This document shows positions 46,701 to 61,700 of a stretch of DNA of 64,000 nucleotides, in pieces. Numbering within the stretch: the first letter of the stretch is position 1; each line of letters opens with the position of its first letter. Both the position numbers and the translations under genes were made by a program. Origin of the DNA: Branchiostoma floridae (Eukaryota > Chordata > Leptocardii > Amphioxiformes > Branchiostomatidae); NCBI RefSeq assembly GCF_000003815.2, contig NC_049987.1, positions 13,019,434 to 13,083,433 of the forward strand, read 5' to 3'. The notes beneath the pieces were generated by a model. It worked only from the letters and a program-made list of their open reading frames with translations, made no database searches and was not told the DNA's origin.

Positions 46701-49700
46701 GTTTAACCTGCCTAACCACAGGTAATTGCGTAATCACGGTTTGATTGATAGTTTCATACGTCAGCATGAGCATCCATACGTTAATGATCTGATCAGACCA
46801 GACATATGTCAGAAAAATTACTAGTTACCCCATGTGACGTTTGAATTCATATGCCAATCACCAGTGCTCAAACTGAGATCTATATCAAAGTGGGCCAATA
46901 AAGAGAGTAAGAATTGTCAAGATTTGAAACTTGAGAAGGAATGGACGTAGTTGGAGGTATGTTAGACATCCAATCCCCCTCTGGGCAGCTTAGGGACAAA
47001 ACGTAATTACTGCAGTTGTCGTGTGCCCCCATCGATCAACCTGTGCTTCTTGTAAGGCATGTGTGCTCGCATATGCAATTATGCTCACACACACATCTGT
47101 GCACAATTTCACAGAATAAAGACACACCTATACACAAAACTTCCTCAAAACCTGTCTGTTACCTCATACAGACATAATGCAAGTGCCAGTTACCTCATTT
47201 CTTACACTGCTATTACAGCAGTTTGCATTTCTAATGCCGTAACTCAATGCCAAGTATGTCTTCCTACTAATACAAGCTAACAGCCTTGGTAATTGAAATG
47301 AAAAGGAACCAAAATGCAAACACATGTTGGTGGTAAGCTTCAGTATTGGTACCATATGGGTAAAGCATTCAGGGAGGGATGACGTACTTAGTGACACCAG
47401 TATGTCACCTCAAGGTGAGTAATCAGGGAACCCTCCAACCTCCTTCAAGGCTATCAAAACAATATCAGTGGGACCTTGGGATTTTATTCCTTTAAGATGA
47501 CAGGTATACTGGAACTTGAAATACCTAGAGAGTCATTCCTTGTCAGACTCTAGTTGGCAGCTAGTGAACCAACTAGAGAACACTTGCTTCTTGGAATAAT
47601 CTTACTAACATACAATGTATTGGGTAATTAATTAATATAAAGCACAGGAAATCTACTACCAACTATCCTTAACCACTGCCTTCCACTGACCTTGGCAGAA
47701 ACACTATGTGATGTTAAATTATGTCGTGCTGGATATTTCCTGATCAGAATGCAAACAAAGCAGAAGTAAAGTCAGGACAACACAATAGATACAAATTTAT
47801 ATCAAGAACAAATTTCCCCAAAAGTTGTCATCATCTGTCTACCGGAAGTCATTCAAGTTCCTCTCTTAACTCTACTATGGTCTTTCTTTCTTGGAAAAGA
47901 ATTATGGATGGACTTCTCTTCATAGCAGAAATGTTGATGGCTAAATGGCATCAACTTCTGCACTGATCATTTTGAGAGAAAAAAAGCTGCTGTCAACTGT
48001 CTATCTCACCTACCTTAATTAACTTACTGTGGCTTGGCAGGCATTTGGGAGACCAATAATGGCCGGGAGGTCTTTTGCCCATGACCCTGAACCTGTGAAA
48101 AGGACCAAATGAAACAGCCTTCTGTCACATTATAAGCTGATCCACAGCAGAGCTGCCACCACACCCTGAGATCAAACCCTCCTAGTGGGGACTTAGCATG
48201 CCCTCTCAGACTTTCCACTAAATCCTAATACCTTTTTTCCCTATAACCTCCAAGATCTGTTGTACAGATATAAGTTATTTTTGGCAACCATTGAAGCCAG
48301 TAATGTGACTACAAGCTGTCCAAAGAAAGGACAAATTTCTACACCAAGATACATTTTTCAACCTTTCCAAATAGAAAAGTGAATCAACAGGGAATAAAAA
48401 AGCGTACCTGTCTGTGCTGTACATCCATTTTCTGCAAGATCCTCATGTTTGCAAGGACATGTACATGGACAGGTCTGGCCAGAGGGAAGCGCAGGGCTCA
48501 ACTGGACTAAGGCTCAGTTTACTTCTCCTGCGGCTAGGCGGTGCGCAGTGATTGGAGCAGCGATAAGCTTGAAGGGGGGACTTCCTAGCGAGGCTTGGCC
48601 AATCACAGCGCTCAGACACGGACAGAGAGGGCCTTGAATTTGTGGTAGAATTACCATAACAGAGAAGGAAGTTCCTCCAGGCAGGATTTTCCCCCTGAAT
48701 CACTGAGGGGCAGTGTTCCTGCACGTGGTTGGGCCCACCGAGGGGACTTTTTAAAAACCACCTTGCAGTCAGAAATTCAAGTACTGACTATTGGGAGATT
48801 TCCCATGAGCCCAAATCTACCACTGAACCACATTGTACTACTTCTAGTCTCCCAAATACTGACACACCTGCAAGACTTGTTCACATCGGAAGCGACCAAG
48901 ATAAAGATTGATAAAACAGAACTTCAAAAACATGAAGAAGAAAAATCACATTTCAATAGCCCTCATTCAGAAAACAAAACAAACATTCTTTTTCTAGTTT
49001 TACCCCTTGTCTTCTTTCATCTCTTTCAGAACAAGAGCTGAAACTCAAGATATTGGCATGACCCAGTCACTAGTTGGCTCCAGTTTAAGCCTATAATCTC
49101 CAGTGGTACATTTCCAGAGGCAGAAATAATGCAGCTGCTGTGACTGCTCAACAAGCTCATAATACTTCATGACATTCCAAATAATGCGATGATGGGAAAA
49201 AGTTTGTAGGCATTTAGAATGCTGTTCATCTTCATTAAGAGTTATAAATTTTTTTCTCCATTTCTAAATTTCTGATGGAAAAGTGTCAAGACTACTTATG
49301 ACATGGCAAAAGTTCATGCATGTGCTACTATTCCCTGCTGTGTTAACAAATTTGGAATGTCAGGGCCTCTGCCAAGTAAGCAAAAGTTCACGTGCAGCAT
49401 TGTGTCTTTAGAACTGCACAGGTGCTGCTTTTCCACACCCATAATTTTTCTCCTTGTGAGTCGTGCCCTACAGTTCTCGCTGTTAACAGCTAAGACCCAC
49501 TGGAACACAGCCATTTTTTTAGTGGTTAACCAATCATGCAGTCCCCAACCATCACAACCATAACATCCTGGGTTCTAGTTCATTTCCTTACTTCTTTGTC
49601 AATGTGATTAAGTTAAAATTCCGGGACTTTGTTGTTGCTCGTGTCATTGTGTGGCATTCCGCACGTGCCCTAACACTCTTGTCTGGTACCTACCCTGCTT

Positions 49701-52700
49701 TGAAAAGGTGAACAAACACATGCCCAACCCACTCTGCAAGAGGTTTCCACATGGTTTCCTGTGTTTGTGTTCTTCGCCATGTTCAAAGACATTTGCCTAC
49801 ACTCTACACACCACAGACATTATGCTCTTGTTTGTCGTACAAATATAAATAAAAATTTCCTTGCAAGAATATTGGTATTCTCAACTACTTTTGAAAGTTT
49901 ATCATCATTACCATCCTTTGTTCAGTAAAAAGTAAAAGTTTTAAAACCGCACTATTCCCATACAATTGTTGACGTATAAATATATTGCGTCACATCGCAA
50001 TACAGGAAGTCCCCTCTTATTGACTACGTCATAGGAACTTGACATTCTTGAGTTTGTATGGTTCTCACAGTCATAGTGTTTCAGTTTTTTGAACTGTGCA
50101 CTGTTTGGTGCATTGTGAACTAAGAATATAGGCCAGATTTACTAATGATATGGAAGCACAACAACTCAATTATTTGTATACCGACAACCCACGTCATCAA
50201 ACGAGTCTAATTATCTACCATTCTTCCCACTTCCGGTGCGATAATGAAAGCAATTAATGGCACTGTTGATAACACATTATTAAGGACTGTCACTGGCTTA
50301 TACAGCAGGACACTCTGCTCTGTAGCGCGTATGCAAACAAAAATGTTGGCTGTACAAAAATGTTCATCCACAATCCAAACACGAAAACCACACGGGTCAT
50401 TCTTTTTGAATATTCGTGATCCCCTTTTAAACGTGTGTTCTCAAACATACCAAACAAATTCTAATGTTAAATTGCTAAAACTTAAGTTCTATGAATAATC
50501 TCCTCTCCTCTACTGACATGTGAATGAAGTTGACACCATAGCCTTGTACATGCATTGTGATAATACCAGTGAAAAACACATTTTTGGAGTGCAGTCCCTT
50601 ATTACGGCAAACAGATATTCTATCAAGTAGGTGATCACACATCATAAGCACCAGTGGATCCATAGTTACCTTCTGTGGCAGAACAGGCCAACAGCAACTA
50701 GCAAAGACCATGTTTCAACTACATACCTAGACCGCCCCTTTGTACGCATGAAAGAAATTAGTACATGCCCTGATAAACCCTGGTGCACAATACTGTCACC
50801 ATGTTAATCATTTTCTGTACCGAAAAAACGAACCGAAAAAAGATTCAAACCACACAAAGACAATTTTGCTCATCTAAATACCAATATAGTCTGCACATTC
50901 ATGCCAGAATTATGTTAGTGAAATGAGTACTGACCCCCCATGCGAAAAAAAAAGTTCCCTTGGCCTCTCGTCAAATGTCAGCTATCCCCTGTGCAGACCA
51001 GATACTGCTATCATAGCCCTAAGGCAACACCTCCCCCCAAATACCCTTCTGTCCGTATGATTTACAGAAAGCTTGCAGCCAATGTAAAACACACTTCCAC
51101 TCACCATAACTCCCATGTATATTTCATCTGCAGGATAGTCCCAGGACAAGACAAAATCAGGTCTGTCCCTACCAGCGGCCGGATCAGAAGTGCGGGCGCC
51201 TCCCCGGTGACTCGCACGCTGTACTTTGTCACTCCTCTCCTATGACTAACCCGTCCAGCACTCCAGGGCAGGCAAATGTAAATAAAGACCCAACCCCACC
51301 TCATTAGCATATACCTGACAGGAGGTGGTACAAAGAACAACCAGCGATTTGGTACGCATAGCGGACATGCAGTCACCGTGGGGTCGGAAGCGTTTGTACA
51401 TGCTAAGTCCCCCTCCTTTTACCCATGGGACAGCTGCTTGGAATATAGTTTGTTTTCCTGCAGTTTGTACACTAGAAGTGGATTCTCACAGCACTTCTGA
51501 CCAATGAGAACACTTGACACACTTCTGGTGGCTCCGTTTTCATGAATTTGGCTGTCAAACCCATTTCTACATGACAGATGTTAATGCCTGGTTGGAATTG
51601 TTCATTCTGTTTATCCCAACTTTTGTTATTTCTATCATCCCTTCAAACATCGGACTTCCGACCACTAATATTGACCCATTCAGGATTATTCAAACAATTT
51701 CTGACTCCACCCCCTTAGACTTGCTATCATTTTACACTTCGTTAGCCAACACCTGAACAGTGTTCAACTTCCTGGCAACAATTGTTACAATATTCCTTCC
51801 TTCCTCCCACCTGGTCTGTAGAAATCCTCAGAAGATGACTTCCTGTGACAGTAACATTCCACAGGTAAATGTATAGGACACTTCCACTGTAATATCCTGT
51901 AATTTCATTATCCTCCCAGATTCTAGAGCTCCTCCACAAAATTTCGGATATTTCTCTTACTCAAGGAAAAGATATGTGTCAATACTTTTGAATTCCTAGG
52001 GCAAATAACTGTCTGACTCAACTTTACTATGAGGTTTCCTAAAGGTGTGAAGTTGCACGTACAGGAGACAACAAGAATCTAAGCCATGCACAAACAATCT
52101 GACAGCTTCTATAGCACCTGTAACTTGGCTTCTTCCATTCTCCTATTTCAACACTCATCCTTGTCAGAAGCACCCGCAGAGAAAAGGGTGGAGTCCTACT
52201 TTTTAATCACTAATTTTTCCAGGTCACAAGGCACTAAAATTTACTAGTGGCCCTAACTTCCTGGGTAATCCTAATATGATTAAGTCATTCTTTTCTTCTT
52301 CTCTGCAAATTAGACAAGAGGTAAGGGTTACGGGTGATTCATTCCTTATTCATTCTTCCCGTAACTTGCCAAGAAATGTGATCTTGGCGATTCATAAGAA
52401 GGAAGGATACCCAGGCACATATTTTGAATTCATGATACATTTGTACAATGCATGTAGAGGGGGTGGGGCAGGGTCTGCTGAGTATCTATGGTCTCTTGTC
52501 TCACCTTTACCTTATCAGTGTGTACAAAAGACTGCAGTTTTAGAGTGTTACAACTGCAGTATTAGTACAGCAACTCATCAGGATTCTACATCTTTAACTT
52601 TAAACTTTAGAATCAACATGCTGTCTTATAAGACCCATTCATCTAAACCTTAATGTTTTAATGTGAGTATTCAAATTCCGTGGCACTGTGAGAAACAGGA

Positions 52701-55700
52701 CCAGGGGCTTATAACAACATTTCCAGTAAAATTTAGGGCAACTCATTTCTCTAGTTTCATGTATGCCAGGCTCCTGGAACATGTTCGGATCTTCTTCTGT
52801 ATCTGTATCTATATAGCCGGTATAACCGCCCTTCGGCGTAACACACCAGCTTCGCAGGCACGCGGTGCGGCAGCAGCTGGTTATATTACACTGAACGATC
52901 CGTCACACCTAACTTCTGCATTCTGCTTCTCATGGCGGCCTCACCTGATGGAGTGCATGTATATGATCCAAACAAGCTCTGACAAACTCATACAACAACA
53001 AACCATTTATCTGGTAAATGACAGACAACAACAAAACGAAACATCCTCCCCATGACTCACATGTGCCTAGGGCAGTGTGCTCGTTTACAACAAAATTTGT
53101 AAAAACAGTAATTATTTTGTCATAAAGACAACTGTGATGTGAAATCCATCTTCAACCACCGGAAGTAAGCGTGGTGTCAATAAACTCTGCTGATTCGAGT
53201 TCATTGACCAGTCATGATCAGTCCTTTCAATCTTCAGTAAGAATCTGAAAAATGATGCAGACATTTTACAAAACTGCTGCAAGACTTCTCTATCTATTGT
53301 GTTTTAAAGTGACACTTTATGACTTAGAATATCAGACTACTCATTTGTACTCATTACTATTACTGTTAAGACTATTGCTGGAAAATCACAGGTAGAAAAA
53401 GGACTTAGAAGGATCACTTTTTGGAAATGACCTTGAGAGGAGGTTGATGCCTGACAAAGGTGGATACCTGACACTAGTGATCATCCTCAGGATGTAAAAC
53501 GTAATGAATACGTCTGTAGGAGCGGCCTTCATAGTTGGCGAAACACATACGCAATGTCTTCCATACAAGTATGACCTAGATTTTTCACCGGAAAAAACAC
53601 GCAACAAGCCACATCGCTTTCTATATATAGTCATATCCTCATACTTACGATGACTAGATAATTGCTCCAGAAAATACAAAATATGTTGGGTGATAGGCAG
53701 TAATGTGCAAGGCTCAGAAATCATGTGAAAGGGCAAATATCAGTGCGTGTATTTCAGAACCATTAAGGTCTTTCAATTATTGGGGATAAATCCACAAAGT
53801 CACCCTTCAAAATATTGAGATCAAAGCAATTGATGTTATCCAAACTTTTTCAGGTTGTGGAAAACAACTAAACAGTGAACAGCCACTTGTTCTCCTCAAC
53901 ATTTCATGATGACATCTGCCCTTTCCAAAGGTGACAACAGTTCCGATAAATCAGTTCCAACTGAACAGAGTCACGACAGTTACTCACGTAGGTTATACAG
54001 AATGAAGGTAACTCCCAAACACTCTCCGGGTGGGCTAGACTGCGTCACAACTTTCTTAAAGTTAACGCATGATGCATGTACATGTGTCAGACTAAAAGTA
54101 AAACTGTGTTGGCTCCCCCCTCTGTAAACTCTACACTGATGTGATCACAAAAGAGCTTGTTCCAGATTTGAGCTCAACCTGTGCATGTGTTTGAGACACA
54201 GAGTGACCTCCTTTGTGAGAGCTGTTGGTTCAGTATAATGGCATATTGATGCAGCTTTTAAACACACAAAAACATGTGTCAGAACTGTAGTGTTGGTCAG
54301 AGACTGTGTACTAATGACGTAAATGACCCCAACAAGTCAACTCATCCAGAAACACTGTCCATGAATTTGACAAGCGAATACCTAGGGCTGCACAAAGGAA
54401 GAAAAAAGATACACTCCTGTCTTTAATGTTCTCAGACTGCAGAAATTACAAAGTGTGTATTCCCAAAGTTACAGGGCTATGAAATCTATGAAGCTATAGT
54501 GGTAGATCAATGTTTGCGGAAGATTGTTTATAACACCCCTAACAATCCCAGCTCAAGTGAGGTCAGTAACCCCATCACCAGACCAAAAATGAATGGAACC
54601 ATGGTAACATAGCAACTCAGGTGACAAACCCTAGACTTGGTTTGTTTCCAATTGCCATGTAACTGTCTGACGCCATTCTGGCAAGTCTTTCTGCAGTCCA
54701 AATGTGCCAGTGTGTGCAGAATTTGGCACGTCATCTCTTCTGAAGATTGACAGCTCTCTACAGTTTTATCTGTGAAACCTCCGCTAGAACGTTAACCTTG
54801 GCAAAGATGTCTAAAACAGGTTCAGAGTCCAACACTTTATTGCTTGCAGACTGGCTTTCCAAAATTTAAGTCTCTTGAAGGACTATAGGCATCTCTAAAT
54901 TTCTGATTAGTAATGTTTGAAAAAGAAGTTTCCATAAGTTTTAATCTTTTAATAATTTGCCGGGCAAAACATCTTAATATTGCAATGTTTGAATTTTCAT
55001 TAATTCACTATTGTACCAGAGGCAATCAGAAACAAATTTTGTTGGAGTTTCTCACTATTAGTTTACAACTGCAAAGTACATTAGGTCCAAGTTCCAGTGC
55101 CTGGCAAAAAAGTCTACAAGGAACTGGCAATGCACCAGATGTCTCTCATGACCTTGAGCATTTATAGCTGACTGGGGAGCTGTCAGACTTGCCACACATT
55201 AAATGAGTGAGGTACTGTTTTAGTGCGCCATGACACTTGTACCATGTTCAACAATATTTGGGTCCAGATGTTCAGATAGTACAGGTCACTACATTTGGTT
55301 TAGATAGTGCTTGGCACAATAAAGTACTGTGTACTCTCAAACAAAGCTCAACTTGAAACAGTCATTAGCTTTACAATGGAAGACCTCAGAAAATCAACAA
55401 CCTTCGTTGGTCTTAACAAACACTTAAGAGAATTAACTAAACTACCATGGCAGGTGTAAACCTATTCATTACACTGAGCCAAGAATCATTTATTCTCATC
55501 AAACTGCATGTCCCTCCAGATGAAATGGTACATTCCAAAATCAAGCTCTGTGATTGGTGGGAAGAAATGGACTTCCAAATCCTGTGGGAAGACTGTACCA
55601 AGAACAGATCATGAGTTGGATTTTGATTCAAACTAACATGTGTCCCTAGGTCTTTTGACTTGGTTTCTAACAACTTTGATTTTCTTAAAATGGACATACT

Positions 55701-58700
55701 CCCAGACTCATACAGAAATCCACACTGAGCTAGACTCACCTATTATTTGTGTTTCTTAGTAACAACAGAGCAAATCGCACTAGGAGCTTCATGACATCAC
55801 CAACATCCTTACTGTTTCTTGCTAGTAACTGAGATCACAGCATCCGAAAGGCTGACACAGCGCTCACATATGGAACTTTTCAAACCTGCGCTGTGGTGAG
55901 TCCAAACACACTGTAAGTCAGACCAAGCTAACAAGTGCCTGAGGGAGATGGCTTAGGAATTTGAAGTGGTTAGCTTAATTTAGTCGAAGAAGTTTTGATA
56001 ACACAGAGCTGCTGACTGAGCCTTGTTCTGCGACTGATGTTCAAGAAAAAGGGACAATGCTATGAAACCAGACTTGTAAAGACAGAATGGACTATATCTG
56101 AGGTGTGGATCAAAGCGTATTATAAAGGAATGCACTACTTTTGAAGTCTGCTTCGCTGGTGGAAAAGAAGCCAGACCCTGAAGGTTGAAATGCTTTCCTT
56201 ATTTTCCTGTCCTTTGAAAGATGGTAACATAGAACAGGAAGTCTAATTCTGATTCCAGACTTGTGATGGGATGTCCAAAGAATCTGACCTAGTTTGGAAG
56301 AGACCACATTGGCCTCAATCTACAAACAGCAACGACAACAACAACACTACATTAATGCATGTAAGACTATTTATTACACAGATGGCAATGACAATTTTTG
56401 TGGTCAATACAAAAGGATGCCAAAAACCAAACTTGGATACTGTACAACACAGGCCATAGCAACAATCACACAACATTCTGAATTTCCCTTCGGGCAACGA
56501 GGTATGTTGCCTATGCTAATGAGAGGAACAGCTTAGTACCCAGCTCAGCCAAGGGCTCAACCACATGAACTAACCAGCAGGAAAGATCTGACAGATATCT
56601 GTAGTCTAATCACAAAACCCATCTTCAACCTTTTTCAACTTCTAATCAAATGTTCACTACAATTACAAAGATGTGTGTTCACTTCTTTAAATGAAATCTT
56701 TAAATTGAGTTGGCACAGACTTAGACTTTGAAAGTTAGGCTTTTATGCTTTATCAGATTTCGAACACAACTGGAGAGACGATTCCTACACCTGATAACCA
56801 TTGACATATAGTATACGACATGCCTCCAAGGTACTGACACAGCAAACTTTTAGCTTTTACGTCAACTCCATGATGGTGAGGAACAAATGGTAGAAAATGC
56901 TCCGGATACCTTCACAATTAAAGGACAGTAAAAAGTCGATCCAGTATAAGATAACCTCAAACCTTGCTGTAAATAGAGTCGAGGACATGGCCAGTGGCAA
57001 TGTGTAGGACCTTTGTAACCTTGAACCAATTTAACAGGGACAGGTGTGACAATGAGTAAAGCCAGTGTCAGGGGCACATGAGGGAGGGGGAGGGGGGTGG
57101 GTGATGCCAAGTACAACAGTCCTGAACTGCAATGCCAACAGTTTCTGTCCATCTCACACAGTTTCTGTCCATCTTTCTGGACATGTTCTGGTAAGAATTA
57201 CCATTGGAAGGTTTTTGGATCCAAGCAAGTTCTCAAATAGATTTAGCTGGTAAAATTTATAGTACCAATCTAGAGTTACAGGTTAAGTCTTGAGGTACAT
57301 TAGGACAGCTAATCAAGAATGTCTGACAGCTGCAGCTGAGAGAGAATTATACTTCCAACCAATTTTGGTAACAAAGCCTTGGGCAGCCAGTTGAAGCATT
57401 CTTTTTTTTTTTTGAGAAAAATAAATGATCTTAGACACACTAGTAAGCAGACTGAACTTACCGAAAGTTTTTCTTTTTCATATAGAGCTAGATCGTCATG
57501 GGGGAAGCGCTCTTGGACCTGCATCATTTTCATCTGAAAGGAAAAGATATAATTAGCGATATTGATTCTGATAGGGTTGCAAAATATGCCTAATTCTTTT
57601 GTCTACTTCACAATTAGAAAACAAAAGGGACACTGCGTGATCTGGTTAATAGTAAGTATTGGCATCAAATCATACCAATTGTACTTAAAACCGCATAATG
57701 CTACCAGTATACGCAACCCCTTTGGTTGTCAAATGACACAAACATAATAAACAAACACACTTCAAACAGGTACCCCTCAGGGGAATATCACAAAGTCATT
57801 TTCTTCTGTGCTCTTGCCTTGATAAGATCTAAAACAGTGCCGAACAGACACTTTAAGTACATATTCTATGGACATTTGCAGAGCCTTAAAGTTGCATTTA
57901 GCTTTGCAACCTGTTTCAATCAATAAATGAAAATATCACAGATCCAGTAAAGCAATTTCACATTCAAATACACCTCATACACTCTATATACAAGCATAGT
58001 AAAGAAAGCGTGCATAAATCAAGTTGACACTTACCGCATTGACTACAGTGGCGTTATACATTGTTCTGAGGTGTTGTTCCAACTAAATATCAATAATGTA
58101 ATATACTAAAATCCAACCGCTCACAAGGATGTGTGCACTTTGGTTGCCCACACACAAACAGAAGACTCATTCCCAAGAAGAAGTCTTGTCTCTAACATAG
58201 CACAGGTTGCCTGATCAGGAGATTATGGACAAGGATCCACCGCTGGGACGATTCGACAGTCTGGAACTACTTCTTGGAGCTCCCAGTTTCTTTCAAGACG
58301 TCTTAGCAGACGTGACAATCATCGTAACTGCGTCAACTTCCGTGTGGGAATGGGTAGGTACAAGCTGGAAGCGTTGCGGAGCCTGACTCTAGTCCTGTGT
58401 GATAGCTATCTTTATCTGAGTATGATGTGCTTTAGGCTATTCCATTCTAAAACAAGGAGGGGTGGAAGGATACCTTTATGTTCCACAGCTAATACCTACA
58501 CTTTCTCACATTTCCTTTCTTGCTGTATTTACCTTCCTCACTTTTTACCTAATAATGAAACAATTTTTAAAAGATGATCTTTAGACCACTGGTACTCAAG
58601 TACAGGCTAAAAATTGGTGGTTCACCCCTTATAAATGGAAGCGACTGAAGACTCTTAACTGATTATAATACACCAGTATTTGGTGACTTCACTATGTTGG

Positions 58701-61700
58701 GATGTTGCTCAAGAAAGAAACAGGAAAAAAAACAAAATAAGTGACACTCCCTTTCCCGTTATTAACAAGAAACTTGATTTAATCTTTCCTTGACAGAGAG
58801 ACAGACAGATGACCTCTAAGCATCAAATCATCTTTGCTGAGGAAATGATTGGGATATTTCTTCACCCTGATGTATTGACAAGATGTCAAGGATCACCCTT
58901 CTTAGAAAACCATCAAGACGTCACAGCTTCCTCCACAGTTGAGTATTACTTGGTCATACAAAGTATCAAGAAAGTGAAAATCCCAAAGATAATATTTTAA
59001 CAGGGGTTGGAAGGATTTGTAGCAATCAAACTCTGCAAATTATTCATAACAAAAAATGATACATCCTCTTATTAGATACGATTCATCAAGACTGTCATCA
59101 TTCCTCACAAGTGATTAGAATTCTCCAGCATTTTTCTGGTTACGTTTTCAAAGAGGCCATGGACACAACTGGTATCTGCCATTCATCAAAACTCTTTCAA
59201 TACACAGAAAATAAAACTTCTTTCAAGGTTGTGATAGCAGAAGTTGATTGACAGACTGTGTTACTTAACAGGCACATGAGAGTCAATACTTGTCATCACT
59301 GAGAAATGGACACTGCAGCCGCTCACACAGATGGAAGCCTTGCTGTGGGAGCCTTTGTAGAGAGGTCTTGAGATGCCACACATTTCTCAAACAACTGGAG
59401 ACCTTGCGCTGATTCATTTTGGACCTTACATACTAGGTCATTTGCTATTCATCTAGACAAAGACAGTTAAAATTGTATATTTGTAGCTAAACTAACTGAT
59501 ATGCAGTAGACTGTTAGCCTGGGTACCATCCAGATAGTAGTTCGCTCCTATGTTCGCTTCTGCTATCCGTCTGGAGACTTGTGCATTCAAACCGTTTGGT
59601 GGTGACGCCAGTTGATGAGCGAATCAAGGAATGGGTTCTAGAGCACTTGTTCGATGACAACTGTCCGGCACCCACATGCGCTAGGGGACGTGGGGCTTTT
59701 CCGGTGTTGGAACACCGGTTCGAACGATCACTTGAACCCATTCCATAATTCGCTCATATGTGGGGAACAATCAGCGCCTGCTTCCAAAATTTGGACGATT
59801 CCAGACGTTAAGATGGCCCGCGTTCCCAGACGGAAACACAAAGAAGCGACTGTATATAGTGTACAATGAACGTCGGAGCGAACTACTTTCCGGATGGTAC
59901 CCAGGCTAGTAGACTGTATGATAAGAGAACATTTTTCAAATACTCACGTAGTGAGATCCCAATATCCAACGTTTTAAGAATTGAATATTGTTGTTTTGAG
60001 TACCTTTCCGAGGGGTACTACTAACAGTCCAAGCCCTATAAATTCTAAGTGGCAATGGTAATGTTATTGTACCACATCACTTTGTAACACTACTAAGAGC
60101 TGTTTACATGCCCCAAAGCCAAGATAAACAACCATGCTTAGAAACAAAATAACACCATTTGAACTGTTGCAATGGATCCCTCTACTCTCCCATGACGGTC
60201 TTTTTCAACAAAACAAGCACTATACTCAGGTCTGAGGGCAGGGTGCAGGTGTGTCCTTGTAATTACACACATCAACACCAGTCCTCCCTAATCCTAGACT
60301 CAACTAAGCCAAGTTCAAGACCTTTTGACTAGAAATATCTAAACAAGGTATTGACCCTAATCTTTTCATGACAGATGGTGTTTCAATGGTAACTGTAATG
60401 TTTTGTTTGCAGAACACTTATCCTGAGCATAAACCTACAATACTTTACTCCATTTTCTCAATATAGTCTGGAGGGTCACACCTGGCCATGTTAACAAGCA
60501 GTCTCTTATCACAGTTGACTTTCCATATTTCCAACCACATTTCAATTGCCAAAACATGACAGTTTAAACATGTACAAACTGGGCAGGTCTGAGACATTTC
60601 ATTCCTCACATGCACATATTTCCCTCTATATGTACGTAGTAACCATGGCAGTGCAGCTTATTTTATCACCATTAAATGGTGATTACAACCTAATTGTGCA
60701 GGTCTCACACATTAAAAAAACCTGTAGCACTGGAAAAGGGTGAAACGGCAGGTGGGGGAACACGATCAACCGGCCAGAATTACCAGAAATCTCCAAATCC
60801 TAACAACAGGACACCACATGATCCATGCACAATCATACAGCATATTCCACACTCACCTGAAAACTAGGAGCAGTTGCACTGCTTGATGCACCCATCTTTT
60901 TGACAGATGAACTTGCCTCTACACTCCTCAAAATTTACAACCCAGTTGAATCCCTCTGCGAATTTGTACGACAAGATCCGAGGGCACCTGCCTAACCTTT
61001 CGCGAAAAGCATGCTATGTCTGAGGAATGTGCCGTAAGAAATGTTTTGACATGTTGAAGGCAACGCGATCAGCCAAAAAATGAGGACAACTCTCCGTAGG
61101 ATGTGCTCACTGGCAGTCTTGAAGTAATTTCCATCTCCATAGGAAGCCGAATAGGCAAATTACCTGCTCTATACATGTAGCACTTTGAAGGCAACGATCA
61201 AAAGCCAATCAAATGTGGATGGCCGGATCTTTGTGCGATGTACGCTTCATTACCTTATAAAGGTGTGCCTCCTGGAAATGATTTATTTTTATGGTACGAT
61301 TGACGTCAAAGGATGATCTTATTGAATAACAAGGGCTATGATATGATTCACTGTTAGAGAAAACAAATAGAATAGATTATGCTTTTATATGATTACAGCT
61401 GAAGCACAACACTTGCCAACGGCTGTGTAAATCAATTACACCAGTCACGATACTGTCCCGTGTCTTCATTTCTACCAGCACTGTTATTCTGTGTTTTGAA
61501 AATTTACAATTCGCTTATCTGCAAGTCTGACTCCCTTCCTTCCGCTTTATGGTAAAGCATCAATAAATACATGGACTCTCAATCATACTGAAGCAAGGAG
61601 GTTAGCGCATCCAAAATTCCTCTTCATCATATAAGGGCAGAAAAACAAAACCTTAAATCATACTGTCTCTGGAAAGAGACAAAATGTTGTGACATTCCTT

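Larger units (their letters stand above)
42491..57461 (-). other. 15-kb intron of the Rho regulator
   Basis: It separates the DH-PH linker exon from the RRKSAP exon. It holds two candidate alternative first exons, a 546-bp transposon and an AT microsatellite, listed separately. No other exon was recognised on either strand. Confidence 0.65.

Noticed and set aside
52814-52883. Short GC-rich palindrome with TATAACC/GGTTATA ends
   Set aside because: It may be a tiny MITE remnant, but the inverted ends are only about 8 bp and no target duplication is clear.
58225-58386. 53-residue plus-strand frame (MDKDPPLGRFDSLELLLGAP...)
   Set aside because: It is CpG-rich and superficially exon-like, with 'DVTIIV' recalling BTB domains. 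However, there is no acceptor or partner exon, and it lies just upstream of a candidate minus-strand first exon, where CpG enrichment is expected anyway.
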